Shown: positions 1 to 7,300 of the stretch, piece by piece | Layout of the letters: each line of letters opens with the position of its first letter | Position numbering within the stretch: position 1 is the first letter of the stretch | Source of the DNA: CAYZDV01 sp964477275 | GTDB lineage: Bacteria; Acidobacteriota; Aminicenantia; Aminicenantales; Aminicenantaceae | DNA length: 12,075 nt | Reading direction: 5' to 3' | NCBI GenBank assembly: GCA_964477275.1 | Contig: CAYZDV010000057.1 | Span: 1-12,075, forward strand | Position numbers and translations under genes: made by a program | The notes under the pieces: generated by a model | Database searches by the model: none | What the model was told of the DNA's origin: nothing | What the model saw: the letters and a program-made list of their open reading frames with translations, nothing else

Positions 1-235
1 GGGATTTCTTAGTCGGGGAAATTCCGCGTGTTTTCGATGCATCCAGCCTGACCCTCTCGTCGTATTCGCTGTCACGGAAAAAAAGATCCTTCCGAAGCCA
101 GGAGTTCCCCCAAATTTTTGAGTCGGGCTAAGCCCGGGGAGGTCACGGTGTATATCCATCGTCGCTCCGCACCCGCCATGGCCCGGTGAGATGGCTGTGA
201 ATTTATGGAGAAGCAAGGCACTGCGCCTTTCAGAA
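1..235. other. Upstream non-coding stretch, no gene recognised
   Basis: No reading frame here has a protein-like composition, a ribosome-binding site or a recognisable motif. The longest reverse frame runs into the ffh start and looks like a shadow. There is a small perfect hairpin, CGGGC-TAA-GCCCG at 124-136, and a weaker GCCAT/ATGGC pair near 176-196. Neither is followed by a T-run, so I do not call a terminator. I looked for the conserved apical loop of the small SRP RNA (GGAAGGAAGCAGC-like) because ffh is next door, and did not find it on either strand. The stretch may include the tail of a feature that lies mainly outside the window. Confidence 0.4.
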
Positions 236-265
236 TTGACATCACAGAGAAGTTTTTCTTACCAT
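236..265 (+). promoter_or_regulatory. Predicted sigma-70-type promoter of ffh
   Basis: A perfect TTGACA box (236-241) is followed after 18 bases by TACCAT (260-265), which keeps the important TA...T positions of the -10 element. Transcription would begin near 272 and give a leader of about 30 nt before the ffh ATG at 301. The leader holds a purine-rich AAAGAGAGAG stretch that may act as the ribosome-binding site. This is a sequence prediction only. Confidence 0.5.
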
Positions 266-300
266 AGGGAATGTGAATCCAGGCGAAAAGAGAGAGACGC

Positions 301-1632
301 ATGTTTGAGCAGCTCGAGAGCCGGCTTCAGAAAGTCTTGAAGTATATCCGCGGAGAGGGGAAGATCACCGAGAAAAACTTGGACGAAGCCTTGAAAATGA
401 TCCGGATGAGCTTTCTGGAGGCCGATGTCAACTACCGGGTGGTGAAGAATTTCGAGGAGAAGCTCAGGGAGAAGGCGCTGGATCAGAAAGTCCTTCTCAG
501 CCTCACTCCGGCCCAGCAGGTAATCAAGATTGTCAGGGACGAATTGACCCGTCTTCTCGGAGAAAAGTCCCAGAAGCTGCTCTTCTCCAGCCGTCCTCCC
601 TCGATCTATATGATGGTTGGTCTGCAAGGGTCAGGGAAAACGACCACCTGCGGCAAGCTGGCCAATTGGGTTTTAGGCATAAAAAAGTCCCCCCTTCTCG
701 TCTCCTTCGACCTGAAGAGGCCGGCAGCCCAGGAGCAGATCAGGATCATCGCCCAGTCGCTCAACCTCCCTTTTTATGAAATGACCAGAAAGCAGATGGC
801 TTCCCCCGCAGACGCCTGGAAGGACCTGCTCGGGCATTCTGTTAGCCGCAGGTATGATCCTCTCATCGTGGATACGGCAGGAAGACTCCACGTGGATGAG
901 GAGCTGATGGAGGAGCTGCGGATGGTCAGGAATCTTCTTCAGCCCGCTGAGGTGATTTATGTAGGGGATGCGATGACCGGCCAGGATGCAGTCAGAAGCG
1001 CGCGCGTCTTTGAGGAAAAGATTGGACTCACCTCCATCATCCTGACCAAGCTCGACGGTGACGCGAGGGGAGGCGCAGCCCTGTCCATCGTCTCGGTCAC
1101 CGGGAAACCGATCAAATTTATCGGAGTCGGGGAGAAGCTCGACAGACTCGAGGTCTTTCATCCCGAACGGATGGCTTCCCGCATTCTCGGCATGGGCGAC
1201 ATCTTGGGCCTGGTGGAGAAGGCAGAGAAAGAGACGGATCTGAAGGAAGCGGAAGCGCTGGCCCGGAAGCTCAAGAGGCAGGAATGGACCTTCGAGGATT
1301 TCAGGAACCAGCTCGTTCAGATGAAGAAGATGGGTTCCCTATCCCAGATTCTCGGCCATCTGCCCGAAAGCGGGCCTCTGAAAGGCATTTCCAGGATTGC
1401 CATCGATGACCGGAGGGTTCTCCATTGCGAGGCGATCATCAATTCCATGACGCCGAGGGAAAGGGAGAACCCCAGGATCATCGACGGCAGTCGCCGGTCG
1501 CGAATCGCCAGGGGAAGCGGCAGGCCGGTCTCAGAGGTGAACCAATTGTTGAAACAGTTTTTTGAGATGAAAAAGATGATGAAAAAATCATCCTTCCAGA
1601 AAATCCTTTCCTCCCTTCCTTTAGGTCGTTAA
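301..1632 (+). CDS. ffh: Signal recognition particle protein Ffh (SRP54 GTPase)
   Basis: Ffh binds the SRP RNA and signal peptides of nascent membrane proteins, and with the receptor FtsY delivers ribosomes to the Sec translocon in the cytoplasmic membrane. The 443-residue protein has the normal three parts: N-terminal helical bundle (about 1-90), G domain (about 95-295) and M domain (about 300-443). Visible GTPase motifs are the P-loop GLQGSGKTTT (107-116), DLKRPAAQEQ (137-146), DTAGRLH (191-197) and TKLDGD (249-254). The M domain carries the RNA-binding RIARGSG signature followed by the usual EVNQLLKQF helix and a basic Met-rich segment. The tail is short and lacks the Gly/Met-rich extension seen in many homologues. 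ATG 301 gives the canonical MFEQLESRLQ start. It has its own promoter and is separated from rpsP by 64 nt that contain another promoter. Confidence 0.97.
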   Translation: MFEQLESRLQKVLKYIRGEGKITEKNLDEALKMIRMSFLEADVNYRVVKNFEEKLREKALDQKVLLSLTPAQQVIKIVRDELTRLLGEKSQKLLFSSRPPSIYMMVGLQGSGKTTTCGKLANWVLGIKKSPLLVSFDLKRPAAQEQIRIIAQSLNLPFYEMTRKQMASPADAWKDLLGHSVSRRYDPLIVDTAGRLHVDEELMEELRMVRNLLQPAEVIYVGDAMTGQDAVRSARVFEEKIGLTSIILTKLDGDARGGAALSIVSVTGKPIKFIGVGEKLDRLEVFHPERMASRILGMGDILGLVEKAEKETDLKEAEALARKLKRQEWTFEDFRNQLVQMKKMGSLSQILGHLPESGPLKGISRIAIDDRRVLHCEAIINSMTPRERENPRIIDGSRRSRIARGSGRPVSEVNQLLKQFFEMKKMMKKSSFQKILSSLPLGR

Positions 1633-1637
1633 ATCGG

Positions 1638-1666
1638 TTGACTTGAAGGAAAAATTCAGATATTAT
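1638..1666 (+). promoter_or_regulatory. Predicted strong promoter of the rpsP ribosomal operon
   Basis: TTGACT (1638-1643), a spacer of exactly 17 bases and TATTAT (1661-1666) form a near-consensus sigma-70 promoter in the short gap between the ffh stop codon and the rpsP start. The predicted start point near 1673 leaves a leader of about 25 nt. The promoter would allow ribosomal protein and tRNA-modification genes to be expressed independently of, and probably more strongly than, ffh. No terminator hairpin is visible between ffh and this promoter, so read-through from ffh is also likely. Confidence 0.65.
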
Positions 1667-1696
1667 CTCTCTTCATCTTGAAAGAACGGGTGCACA

Positions 1697-1966
1697 ATGC
1701 TTGCCATTCGACTGATGAGACTCGGAGCGAAGAAGAGGCCTTTTTACCGCATCATCGTCATTGATAAGAAGAAGCCCAGGGAGAGCAACGCGAAGGACGT
1801 TCTTGGCTATTATGATCCTTTGCAGGAACCTCCTGAGATCAAAGTCGATCTCGATAAAGCAAACTATTGGCTGAGAAAAGGAGCTCAAGCTTCTAAAACG
1901 GTTCAATCTCTTATACATAGGGTTTCCAAGCCTGAAAAACTTTCCAATCAACATTCTAAAACTTAA
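1697..1966 (+). CDS. rpsP: 30S ribosomal protein S16
   Basis: S16 binds 16S rRNA early in assembly of the 30S subunit body. The 89-residue product matches the family in length and in its conserved N-terminal half: [18 protein letters not shown], then the Lys/Arg-rich loop with ESN, LGYYDP, and the LRKGAQAS motif near residues 60-66. The C-terminal tail (about 75-89) is polar and variable, as usual. It is the first gene behind the promoter at 1638-1666 and is followed after 11 nt by khpA, whose Shine-Dalgarno begins directly at this gene's stop codon. The ribosome-binding site of rpsP itself is weak; a purine-rich GAAAGAACGGG precedes the ATG. Confidence 0.97.
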   Translation: MLAIRLMRLGAKKRPFYRIIVIDKKKPRESNAKDVLGYYDPLQEPPEIKVDLDKANYWLRKGAQASKTVQSLIHRVSKPEKLSNQHSKT

Positions 1967-1977
1967 AGGAGGTCACA

Positions 1978-2214
1978 GTGAAAGAACTCGTTGAAATGAT
2001 CGCCAAAGCGTTGGTTGACAACCCGGAAAAGGTGCAGGTTTCCCAGTTGGAAGGGGAACAGACCACAATCCTGGAACTCAAGGTCGCTCAGGAAGATTTG
2101 GGCAAAGTCATCGGAAAACAGGGTCGGACCGCACGGGCTATCAGAATCATCCTCGGTGCTGCTGGCATGAAGCTGAAAAGGAGATTTAACCTCGAGATTA
2201 TTGAAAAAGGATAG
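1978..2214 (+). CDS. khpA: KH-domain RNA-binding protein KhpA (YlqC family)
   Basis: KhpA is a small single-KH protein. In Gram-positive bacteria it pairs with KhpB/Jag to bind many RNAs and affect cell division and envelope homeostasis. The 78-residue product consists almost entirely of one KH fold. The RNA-gripping GxxG loop is GKQG at residues 46-49 within [19 protein letters not shown], preceded by the family-typical N-terminal helix ([18 protein letters not shown]). The start is GTG at 1978, fixed by a perfect AAAGGAGG Shine-Dalgarno at about 1965-1972. Its place between rpsP and rimM is conserved in many phyla and fits a role around ribosome assembly or RNA handling, but the precise target here is unknown. 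Confidence 0.93.
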   Translation: MKELVEMIAKALVDNPEKVQVSQLEGEQTTILELKVAQEDLGKVIGKQGRTARAIRIILGAAGMKLKRRFNLEIIEKG

Positions 2215-2215
2215 C

Positions 2216-2723
2216 TTGGTCAGCATAGGGAAATTCACGAGGATTCAAGGCAGAAGGGGACAACTGAGGTTCAAGCCCTATTCCAGCCTCTCTCTGCCTC
2301 TTTTTTTTTTCGAAGGTATTTCTGAAGAAGGGTGAGGAGCTCCGGGAATACCCCGTTGAATCCTCACGCTCTTATAAAGAGTATTGCATCCTCAAGCTCA
2401 AGGGCATCGACTCACTTGCTGAGGCACGCGAGCTGGTCGGGCTGGAAGTCCTTCTCCCGGAACAAGAGCTGCAGAGTCTCGAAGAGGGGGAATACTATTT
2501 CTTCCAGATTATCGGCTGTGCTGTGGTCACCAAAAGCGGCGAAGACGTGGGAACGGTCACCGATGTGCTTCTCATCAGCGAGAATAACCTTCTGGCAGTG
2601 ACCGGGGACAAAGAGGACATCCTGATTCCTTTTGTCCGTTCCATCTGCATTGAAGTCAACCTGAAGCAGAAGAAAATCATCATTGACCCTCCCGAGGGGC
2701 TTTTAGACTTGAATGAGATTTGA
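2216..2723 (+). pseudogene. rimM: rimM, ribosome maturation factor, split by a frameshift at a T10 run
   Basis: RimM is a 16S rRNA processing factor that binds S19 and helps mature the 30S head. The N-terminal part starts at TTG 2216, behind an AAAAAGGA Shine-Dalgarno overlapping the khpA stop, and reads VSIGKFTRIQGRRGQLRFKP, the classic RimM opening. That frame ends at TGA 2333-2335 after 39 codons. The rest of the protein, including EELREYPVESS, LKLKGIDSLAEARELVG and the PRC-barrel (GEDVGTVTDVL...DILIPFV...PPEGLLDL), continues in another frame from the T-run to 2723. The frames meet at ten consecutive T (2301-2310). With nine T the gene would be a normal 168-residue RimM. It may be an assembly or sequencing indel, a real mutation, or a slippage site. 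The last 11 nt overlap trmD. Confidence 0.85.
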
Positions 2724-3456
2724 TATAATCACCATCTTTCCCGATATGTTCGGGAGTGTTTTTCGGGGAGGAATTGTCAAGAAAGCCCTTGAGAAGGGGC
2801 TGGTTGAAGTTCATGTTCATGATCTAAGAGATTACACCCTCGGCAGACACAGGCAGGTCGATGACCGTCCTTTCGGCGGCGGTCAAGGAATGGTCTTCAA
2901 GCCCGAACCGATATTCCGCGCGGTCGAAGCGATCAGAAGCAGTCCGGAAACCCCGGTTTTCCTGCTCTCTCCGCAGGGGAGAAGATTCGATTACCGGTAC
3001 GCCGAGGAGCTGGCCCGGTATTCCCAGCTGATTCTCATCTCCGGCCGTTATGAAGGAGTTGACGAGAGAGTGATTGAGCATCTGGTCAGCGGCGAGATTT
3101 CCATCGGTGATTACATTCTGGCCGGAGGTGAGCTGGCGGCCATGGTGATTGTTGACGCGGTCTCGAGGCTGGTTCCCCGTGTCGTGGGCAAACCGGAGGC
3201 GGTGAAGAATGATTCTTTTTTTTCAGGCATCCTGGATTTTCCTCAGTACACTCGACCTCGGGACTTCAGAGGAATGAGAGTCCCGGAAGTTCTTTTTTCA
3301 GGCGACCACAGGAAGATTGAGGAATGGCGGCGCCACAAGGCCATGGAGAAGACCTGGCTGCACAGACCCGACCTTCTCGAGGGCCGGAAGTTCTCTCCTG
3401 ATGAGAAAAAGATACTGGAGAGAACCAAATTCGAAAAGAAAGGAAAAAAGAGATGA
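2713..3456 (+). CDS. trmD: tRNA (guanine-37-N1)-methyltransferase TrmD
   Basis: TrmD transfers a methyl group from S-adenosylmethionine to N1 of G37 in tRNAs reading CNN and some other codons, preventing +1 frameshifting. The 247-residue length is standard. Family signatures run in order: [13 protein letters not shown] at the start, [12 protein letters not shown] (SAM and tRNA contact), LLSPQGRRF, the trefoil-knot [26 protein letters not shown], and the C-terminal [16 protein letters not shown] with the catalytic-region aspartate, then [13 protein letters not shown]. The ATG lies inside the 3' end of rimM (11-nt overlap) and the gene ends in an ATGA overlap with rplS, so translational coupling is likely. 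If the rimM frameshift is real, ribosomes stopping early in rimM might reduce coupling to trmD. Confidence 0.97.
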   Translation: MRFDIITIFPDMFGSVFRGGIVKKALEKGLVEVHVHDLRDYTLGRHRQVDDRPFGGGQGMVFKPEPIFRAVEAIRSSPETPVFLLSPQGRRFDYRYAEELARYSQLILISGRYEGVDERVIEHLVSGEISIGDYILAGGELAAMVIVDAVSRLVPRVVGKPEAVKNDSFFSGILDFPQYTRPRDFRGMRVPEVLFSGDHRKIEEWRRHKAMEKTWLHRPDLLEGRKFSPDEKKILERTKFEKKGKKR

Positions 3457-3794
3457 ACCTGATGAATGTGGTGGAAGAAAAACACGCCAAGAAAGACATT
3501 GATTCGTTCAACGTCGGGGATACGGTGAAAGTGCATGTGATCATCAGAGAAGGAGACAAGGAAAGGATTCAGGTGTTTCAGGGGGATGTGATCGCCAAAA
3601 GAGGGACCGGTCTTGGAGCAACGTTCACTGTCCGCAAAACTTCTTTTGGCATCGGCGTGGAAAGGATCTTTCCCCTCCATTCCAGGATGATCAAAAAGAT
3701 CGAAGTCGTCAAGAGCGGAAAGGTCAGAAGAGCCAAGCTGTATTACCTTCGCAGCTTGAGGGGGAAAGCAGCCAGGCTGAAACAACAGAGATAA
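3453..3794 (+). CDS. rplS: 50S ribosomal protein L19
   Basis: L19 sits at the 30S-50S interface of the ribosome. The 113-residue product shows the family pattern throughout: [13 protein letters not shown] near the N-terminus, [34 protein letters not shown], and the basic C-terminal [20 protein letters not shown]. The ATG at 3453 overlaps the trmD stop codon (ATGA). An alternative ATG nine bases downstream (3462) would give MNVVEE and cannot be excluded; the AAAGGAAAAAAGAG stretch could serve either. The trmD-rplS pairing is one of the most conserved neighbourhoods in bacteria. Confidence 0.97.
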   Translation: MNLMNVVEEKHAKKDIDSFNVGDTVKVHVIIREGDKERIQVFQGDVIAKRGTGLGATFTVRKTSFGIGVERIFPLHSRMIKKIEVVKSGKVRRAKLYYLRSLRGKAARLKQQR

Positions 3795-3916
3795 ACCGGG
3801 CTGGAAAGGCTGTTGCCGTCCGGACCCGCAGGTGTTCGCGGTCAAGACGAGGGAAGCTGCTTTTCCAGTTGACAGCGGGCCCGATGCCAGGTGTTTCTTC
3901 GGAACAAGGGCTGGGG
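3795..3916 (+). other. rplS-rnhB gap
   Basis: This 122-nt gap is long for this compact operon. It holds GC-rich inverted segments but no hairpin with a T-run. A TTGACA at 3869-3874 has no good -10 partner 16-18 bases later. The rnhB frame is open back to a TTG at 3869, so part of this gap may be coding if rnhB starts upstream. No other gene is seen. Confidence 0.35.
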
Positions 3917-4531
3917 ATGCCGGATTTTCGGATCGAGAAAAATTTTATCAGAAAAGGATTCAAGGCCATTGCAGGCGTGGATGAAGTCGGCAGGGGTGCG
4001 CTGTTCGGTCCGGTCGTATCTGCAGCTGTCATGCTTCCCTGCCATCTGATGAGAGGGAAGAGACGTGGCTGGCTGTGCGAAATTGACGATTCGAAAGCCC
4101 TCCCTCCCGCGAAAAGAATGAGTCTGGCCAGGGAGATACTGGCCAATGCGGCTTCGGTCGGGGTGGGAATCTCCTCCAATTTTGAGGTCGACAAGAACAA
4201 TATTTACTGGGCTTCCCTCACAGCGATGAAAAGAGCCGTGGCCAGTATGCCCTCAGCACCCGATTTTCTCTTGGTTGACGGCTGCCGCTTAAATGATGTA
4301 AATTATCCACAGGCTGTCATCCCTCAAGGAGACAGGAAAAGCGTTTCCATTGCCGCTGCCTCCATTGTGGCCAAGGTTGTCAGGGATGAAATGATGATTT
4401 TGCTGGATAAGGTGTACGAGGGTTATTTTTTAGCCAAGAATAAAGGGTATGGAACGCGGGAGCATTATCAAGCCTTAAGGGAAAAAGGGCCGACGCCGCT
4501 CCACAGGTTCACCTTCAATCTCGGCTTGTAG
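3917..4531 (+). CDS. rnhB: Ribonuclease HII
   Basis: RNase HII cuts the RNA strand of RNA-DNA hybrids and nicks 5' of single ribonucleotides misincorporated in DNA, starting their repair. From ATG 3917 the product is 204 residues, the usual size. The four catalytic acids are visible: D22 and E23 in AGVDEVGRG, D121 in LLVDGCR, and D139 in PQGDRKSVSIAAASI. The 18-residue spacing between the last two matches the E. coli enzyme (D108/D126). The basic YGTREHYQALREKGPTPLHR block closes the protein. I prefer ATG 3917 because an AAGGG element precedes it and MPDFRIEKNFIRKGFKAIAGVDE resembles family N-termini. An in-frame TTG at 3869 and an ATG at 3884 would add 16 or 11 residues. The downstream TPR gene begins 4 nt after the stop. 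Confidence 0.93.
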   Translation: MPDFRIEKNFIRKGFKAIAGVDEVGRGALFGPVVSAAVMLPCHLMRGKRRGWLCEIDDSKALPPAKRMSLAREILANAASVGVGISSNFEVDKNNIYWASLTAMKRAVASMPSAPDFLLVDGCRLNDVNYPQAVIPQGDRKSVSIAAASIVAKVVRDEMMILLDKVYEGYFLAKNKGYGTREHYQALREKGPTPLHRFTFNLGL

Positions 4532-4535
4532 GACA

Positions 4536-7118
4536 ATGGGTTCTGAAAAAGACAGATTGAGGATCCTCGAGCTTGCTGAAAAAGCTGTCAAAAGAGGAAA
4601 GCTCCAGGAAGCCATCAACGAATACCAGAAATTACTGACCGGTGATGCTCAAGACATCAGCGTCAGGAACATCATCAGCGACCTCTACCTCAAGTCAAAC
4701 CAGAAAGATCGGGCTATCGAGGAATTTTATAAAATCGCCAGCTTCTACGAGGAGCGGGGGTTGTACTCCCAATCCATGGCTGTCTACAAGAAAATCATCA
4801 AGCTCAATCCGGGAAACATTGAAGCGTCCATGAAGCTGGCCGACCTCTATTATGCCCAGGGATTTCTCTCAGAAGCCAAGATGGAGTATCAGAAGATTGC
4901 CAAGGGGTTGATGAAGATCCATCGGGTGAAAGAAGCCATCTTCCTCTATGAGAAGCTGTTGAAGCTGGATAGAAAAGATATCCAGACAACGCTCACCCTG
5001 GCTGACCTTTACACGCGGGAAGGTGCTGTCGACAAGGCAGTCGAAAGACTCAACGATGTGGCGGAGGCGAAAATTCGCAGCAACGCCCTCAAAGAGGCAA
5101 AGGAGATACTGAAAAAAGCAAAAGAACTCAAAGAAGGCCATTCCCGAACTCTCACCAACTTCATCACTCTGCTCATAAAAGAGGGCAAGGATAAAGAAGC
5201 CATGAGCCTCATTTTCGATGCCCTGAAGAAGAATCCCAATGACATCACCGCCCTCAATCTCCTTGGTAACCATTATTTTGAAGGGAAGGATTATCGGAAG
5301 GCTGAAGAGCTTTTCGTCAAGGTCATCTCCATCAAACCCCAGGATGTCGAAGCCCGGGTGAAGCTGGGCCGCCTTAAAATCCAGCAGGATGACCTGGATA
5401 AGGCTTTCCAGCTCTACAAGCCGCTGGTGGACAGTCTGGTCAGAAAGAACAAGGCTGAGAAAGCCGTCGGTCTCCTTGGCCTCATACTGTCCACCAGGAA
5501 AGCGCATCTCCCCACCCTGGAACTGCTGGCCTCTATCTATAAAGGCGAGAATCAAGAGAAAAACTTGGAGATTGTTTGCCGGGTGCTTCTCGAAGAGTAC
5601 TACAGAAATAACCTGAGAGAAAAAGTTGTCTCCATTTTGAGAGAGCTGGTCAAACTCTGTCCCGGTGATGAGGAAGTGAAAAAGGAACTCGATCTCCTGA
5701 CCGAAAGAGCCGGGCTCCCGGCCGAAGAGCCGCCGTCCGAGTTGCCGGCAGAGGAAGCGGCTGAGGTGGCCGCCGAGGAGGAAAAAGGGGAAGAGGCACA
5801 AAAGGCGGAAGAGGAAGAAATCCAGAGGAGAGCCGAGGAGGAGCGCCGGAAAGCCGAAGAAGAACGCCGGATGGCCGAGGAGGAACGGTTAAGAGCGCAG
5901 GAAGAAAGGAAGAGGGCGGAAGAAGAGACGAAAAGGCGGGAGGAAGAGCTCAGAAAGATTGAAGAAGAAGCCCGAAGGCGGGCCCAGGAAGAGTCGCGGC
6001 GGATGGCCGAGGAAGCCAGACGATTGGAAGAAGAGGCAAAAAAGCGGGCCGAGGAGGAGGCCAGGCGGAAGGCTGAAGAAGAGCTGCGACAGCAGGTCGA
6101 GGAACAGGAGAGGAGAAAAGCAGAAGCAGAGGAGATGAGAAAAGCGGTGGAGGCGCTGGAAACAAAGAAGAAGAGGGAGGTGCCCACCGAAGAAATAAAG
6201 GAAATTGAAGAGATACTCGCAGAGAAGGAGGAGGAAGCCGTTGTTCCAGAGGAAGGGTCGGAAGAGATGCTGGAGATGAATCTGGCCCAGGCCGATCTTT
6301 ACATCAACCAGGGACTGTTGAGGAATGCCCGCAGGATACTGGAGAATATGAGGATCCACTATTCCAATAATCCGCGGGTCGAAGAGAAGCTGGCTTCGCT
6401 GGATAAGGTGTCCACCCAGGCCAGCATCGAGGAGATTCTTCAGCGGGTTGAGCAGGTGTCTGAAAAGGAAAGCGAGTTATTCGGAAAAAAGGACGAGCAC
6501 AAGACCGGGGAGATGGCCAAAGAAAAGAACGCGGGAGGAGTTGAGGATGAGCAGGTGGCGGTGGAGATAGAAAAGAGAGAGGAAGAACCCGGCAAGCTTG
6601 AGGCCGAAACCAGAAAAGAGGAAGCGGAAGAAAAGAAAACTCCTTCGATGTCCCCGGATGTTCCAGCGTTAGAGCCAGAAGGCATGCCAGAACCGGGTGC
6701 GGAGAGGGAGGCGCTCCCACCGGAAACGAAGGAAGCAGCCCCGGACGATTTGAAGAGCGTTTTCAAAGATGGTCTCCGGCTTCAAGACCAGGGTCAGATG
6801 GAGGAAGCCATAGAGAAATTTAAACTCGCCTCAAAAGATGAAAAGTTGAGCGCCGATTGTTATAACGCAATCAGCAAATGCTACAGGCAGAAAAATAACC
6901 TCCTGGAAGCGGCGAAGTGGATGGAGAAAAGCCTGGAATTGACCGAGGAGGGAACAGATTACTATCTGGCCATAACATATGAGCTGGCCCTGCTCTACGA
7001 GGAGGCCGGTAAGCTGGAAAAAGCTATCTCCTTATACGAAGATATCAAGGATACCAGTTCCAAGTACATGGACGTGAAGAAGAAAATCAAAGCCCTGAGA
7101 AAAATTCTGAAAGAATAA
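4536..7118 (+). CDS. Large TPR protein with a long charged (ER/EK) helical linker
   Basis: This 860-residue protein has no predicted enzymatic motif and no signal peptide or membrane segment, so it looks cytoplasmic. Residues 1 to about 390 are tandem tetratricopeptide-like helical repeats (for example AIEEFYKIASFYEERGLYSQ and ALNLLGNHYFEGKDYRKAEE), a scaffold for protein-protein contacts. Residues about 395-570 are almost entirely Glu, Lys, Arg and Ala in EEERRKAEEERR-style repeats, predicted to form a coiled coil or single stable alpha-helix. A short TPR pair follows (about 579-625, LAQADLYINQGLLRNARRIL), then a second acidic, disordered-looking linker (about 640-732), then a C-terminal TPR block (about 737-860). 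The start is ATG 4536 with a TAGGA Shine-Dalgarno overlapping the rnhB stop. Co-transcription with ribosome and RNA genes is likely. I do not recognise a named family beyond TPR; function unknown. Confidence 0.85.
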   Translation: MGSEKDRLRILELAEKAVKRGKLQEAINEYQKLLTGDAQDISVRNIISDLYLKSNQKDRAIEEFYKIASFYEERGLYSQSMAVYKKIIKLNPGNIEASMKLADLYYAQGFLSEAKMEYQKIAKGLMKIHRVKEAIFLYEKLLKLDRKDIQTTLTLADLYTREGAVDKAVERLNDVAEAKIRSNALKEAKEILKKAKELKEGHSRTLTNFITLLIKEGKDKEAMSLIFDALKKNPNDITALNLLGNHYFEGKDYRKAEELFVKVISIKPQDVEARVKLGRLKIQQDDLDKAFQLYKPLVDSLVRKNKAEKAVGLLGLILSTRKAHLPTLELLASIYKGENQEKNLEIVCRVLLEEYYRNNLREKVVSILRELVKLCPGDEEVKKELDLLTERAGLPAEEPPSELPAEEAAEVAAEEEKGEEAQKAEEEEIQRRAEEERRKAEEERRMAEEERLRAQEERKRAEEETKRREEELRKIEEEARRRAQEESRRMAEEARRLEEEAKKRAEEEARRKAEEELRQQVEEQERRKAEAEEMRKAVEALETKKKREVPTEEIKEIEEILAEKEEEAVVPEEGSEEMLEMNLAQADLYINQGLLRNARRILENMRIHYSNNPRVEEKLASLDKVSTQASIEEILQRVEQVSEKESELFGKKDEHKTGEMAKEKNAGGVEDEQVAVEIEKREEEPGKLEAETRKEEAEEKKTPSMSPDVPALEPEGMPEPGAEREALPPETKEAAPDDLKSVFKDGLRLQDQGQMEEAIEKFKLASKDEKLSADCYNAISKCYRQKNNLLEAAKWMEKSLELTEEGTDYYLAITYELALLYEEAGKLEKAISLYEDIKDTSSKYMDVKKKIKALRKILKE

Positions 7119-7300
7119 CCCTCTGTTCAGCATGGCTTCCCCACCAGTATCACGGGAAAAGAAATACTTACGTCTGCTCGAGGGATTTGCCGTCGGAGCC
7201 AGAGATCGGCTCAAATCAAAAGGAAAGCGGAAAAGAATGAGAAAATGGCGGCCATGACAGCGTTATCTGTAGAGCACGCGGAGAATCCTTCCGGGAATCA
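7119..7300. other. Gap between TPR gene and sigma-54 regulator
   Basis: No clear promoter or terminator stands out. There is a GAGCC/GGCTC inverted pair with a 7-nt loop near 7198-7214, lacking a T-run. A 41-codon frame from ATG 7132 to TGA 7257 encodes a Lys/Arg-rich peptide, but it has no ribosome-binding site and I do not call it. I searched for a GG-N10-GC sigma-54 promoter and saw no convincing one. Confidence 0.35.

Noticed and set aside
1..300. Possible small SRP RNA gene next to ffh
   Set aside because: The conserved apical-loop sequence of 4.5S-type RNA was not found on either strand, and the only strong hairpin (124-136) is too short.
3869..3916. TTGACA at 3869-3874 as a promoter for rnhB
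   Set aside because: No TATAAT-like hexamer lies 16-18 bases downstream; the region is GC-rich and rnhB is better explained as part of the upstream operon.
5800..6100. Near-repeats suggesting a CRISPR or tandem-repeat array
   Set aside because: The repeats are short, imperfect and in frame with an open coding sequence, with no spacer-like unique segments. They reflect the repetitive charged helix.
5600..6187. Long minus-strand serine-rich frame opposite the TPR protein
   Set aside because: It is the complement of the Glu/Lys/Arg-rich helix region: GAG/GAA codons read in reverse give Ser/Phe/Leu runs. It is not a gene.
7132..7257. 41-codon plus-strand frame encoding a Lys/Arg-rich peptide in the gap before the sigma-54 activator
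   Set aside because: There is no ribosome-binding site and no recognisable domain, and the basic composition is what a purine-rich intergenic stretch gives by chance.
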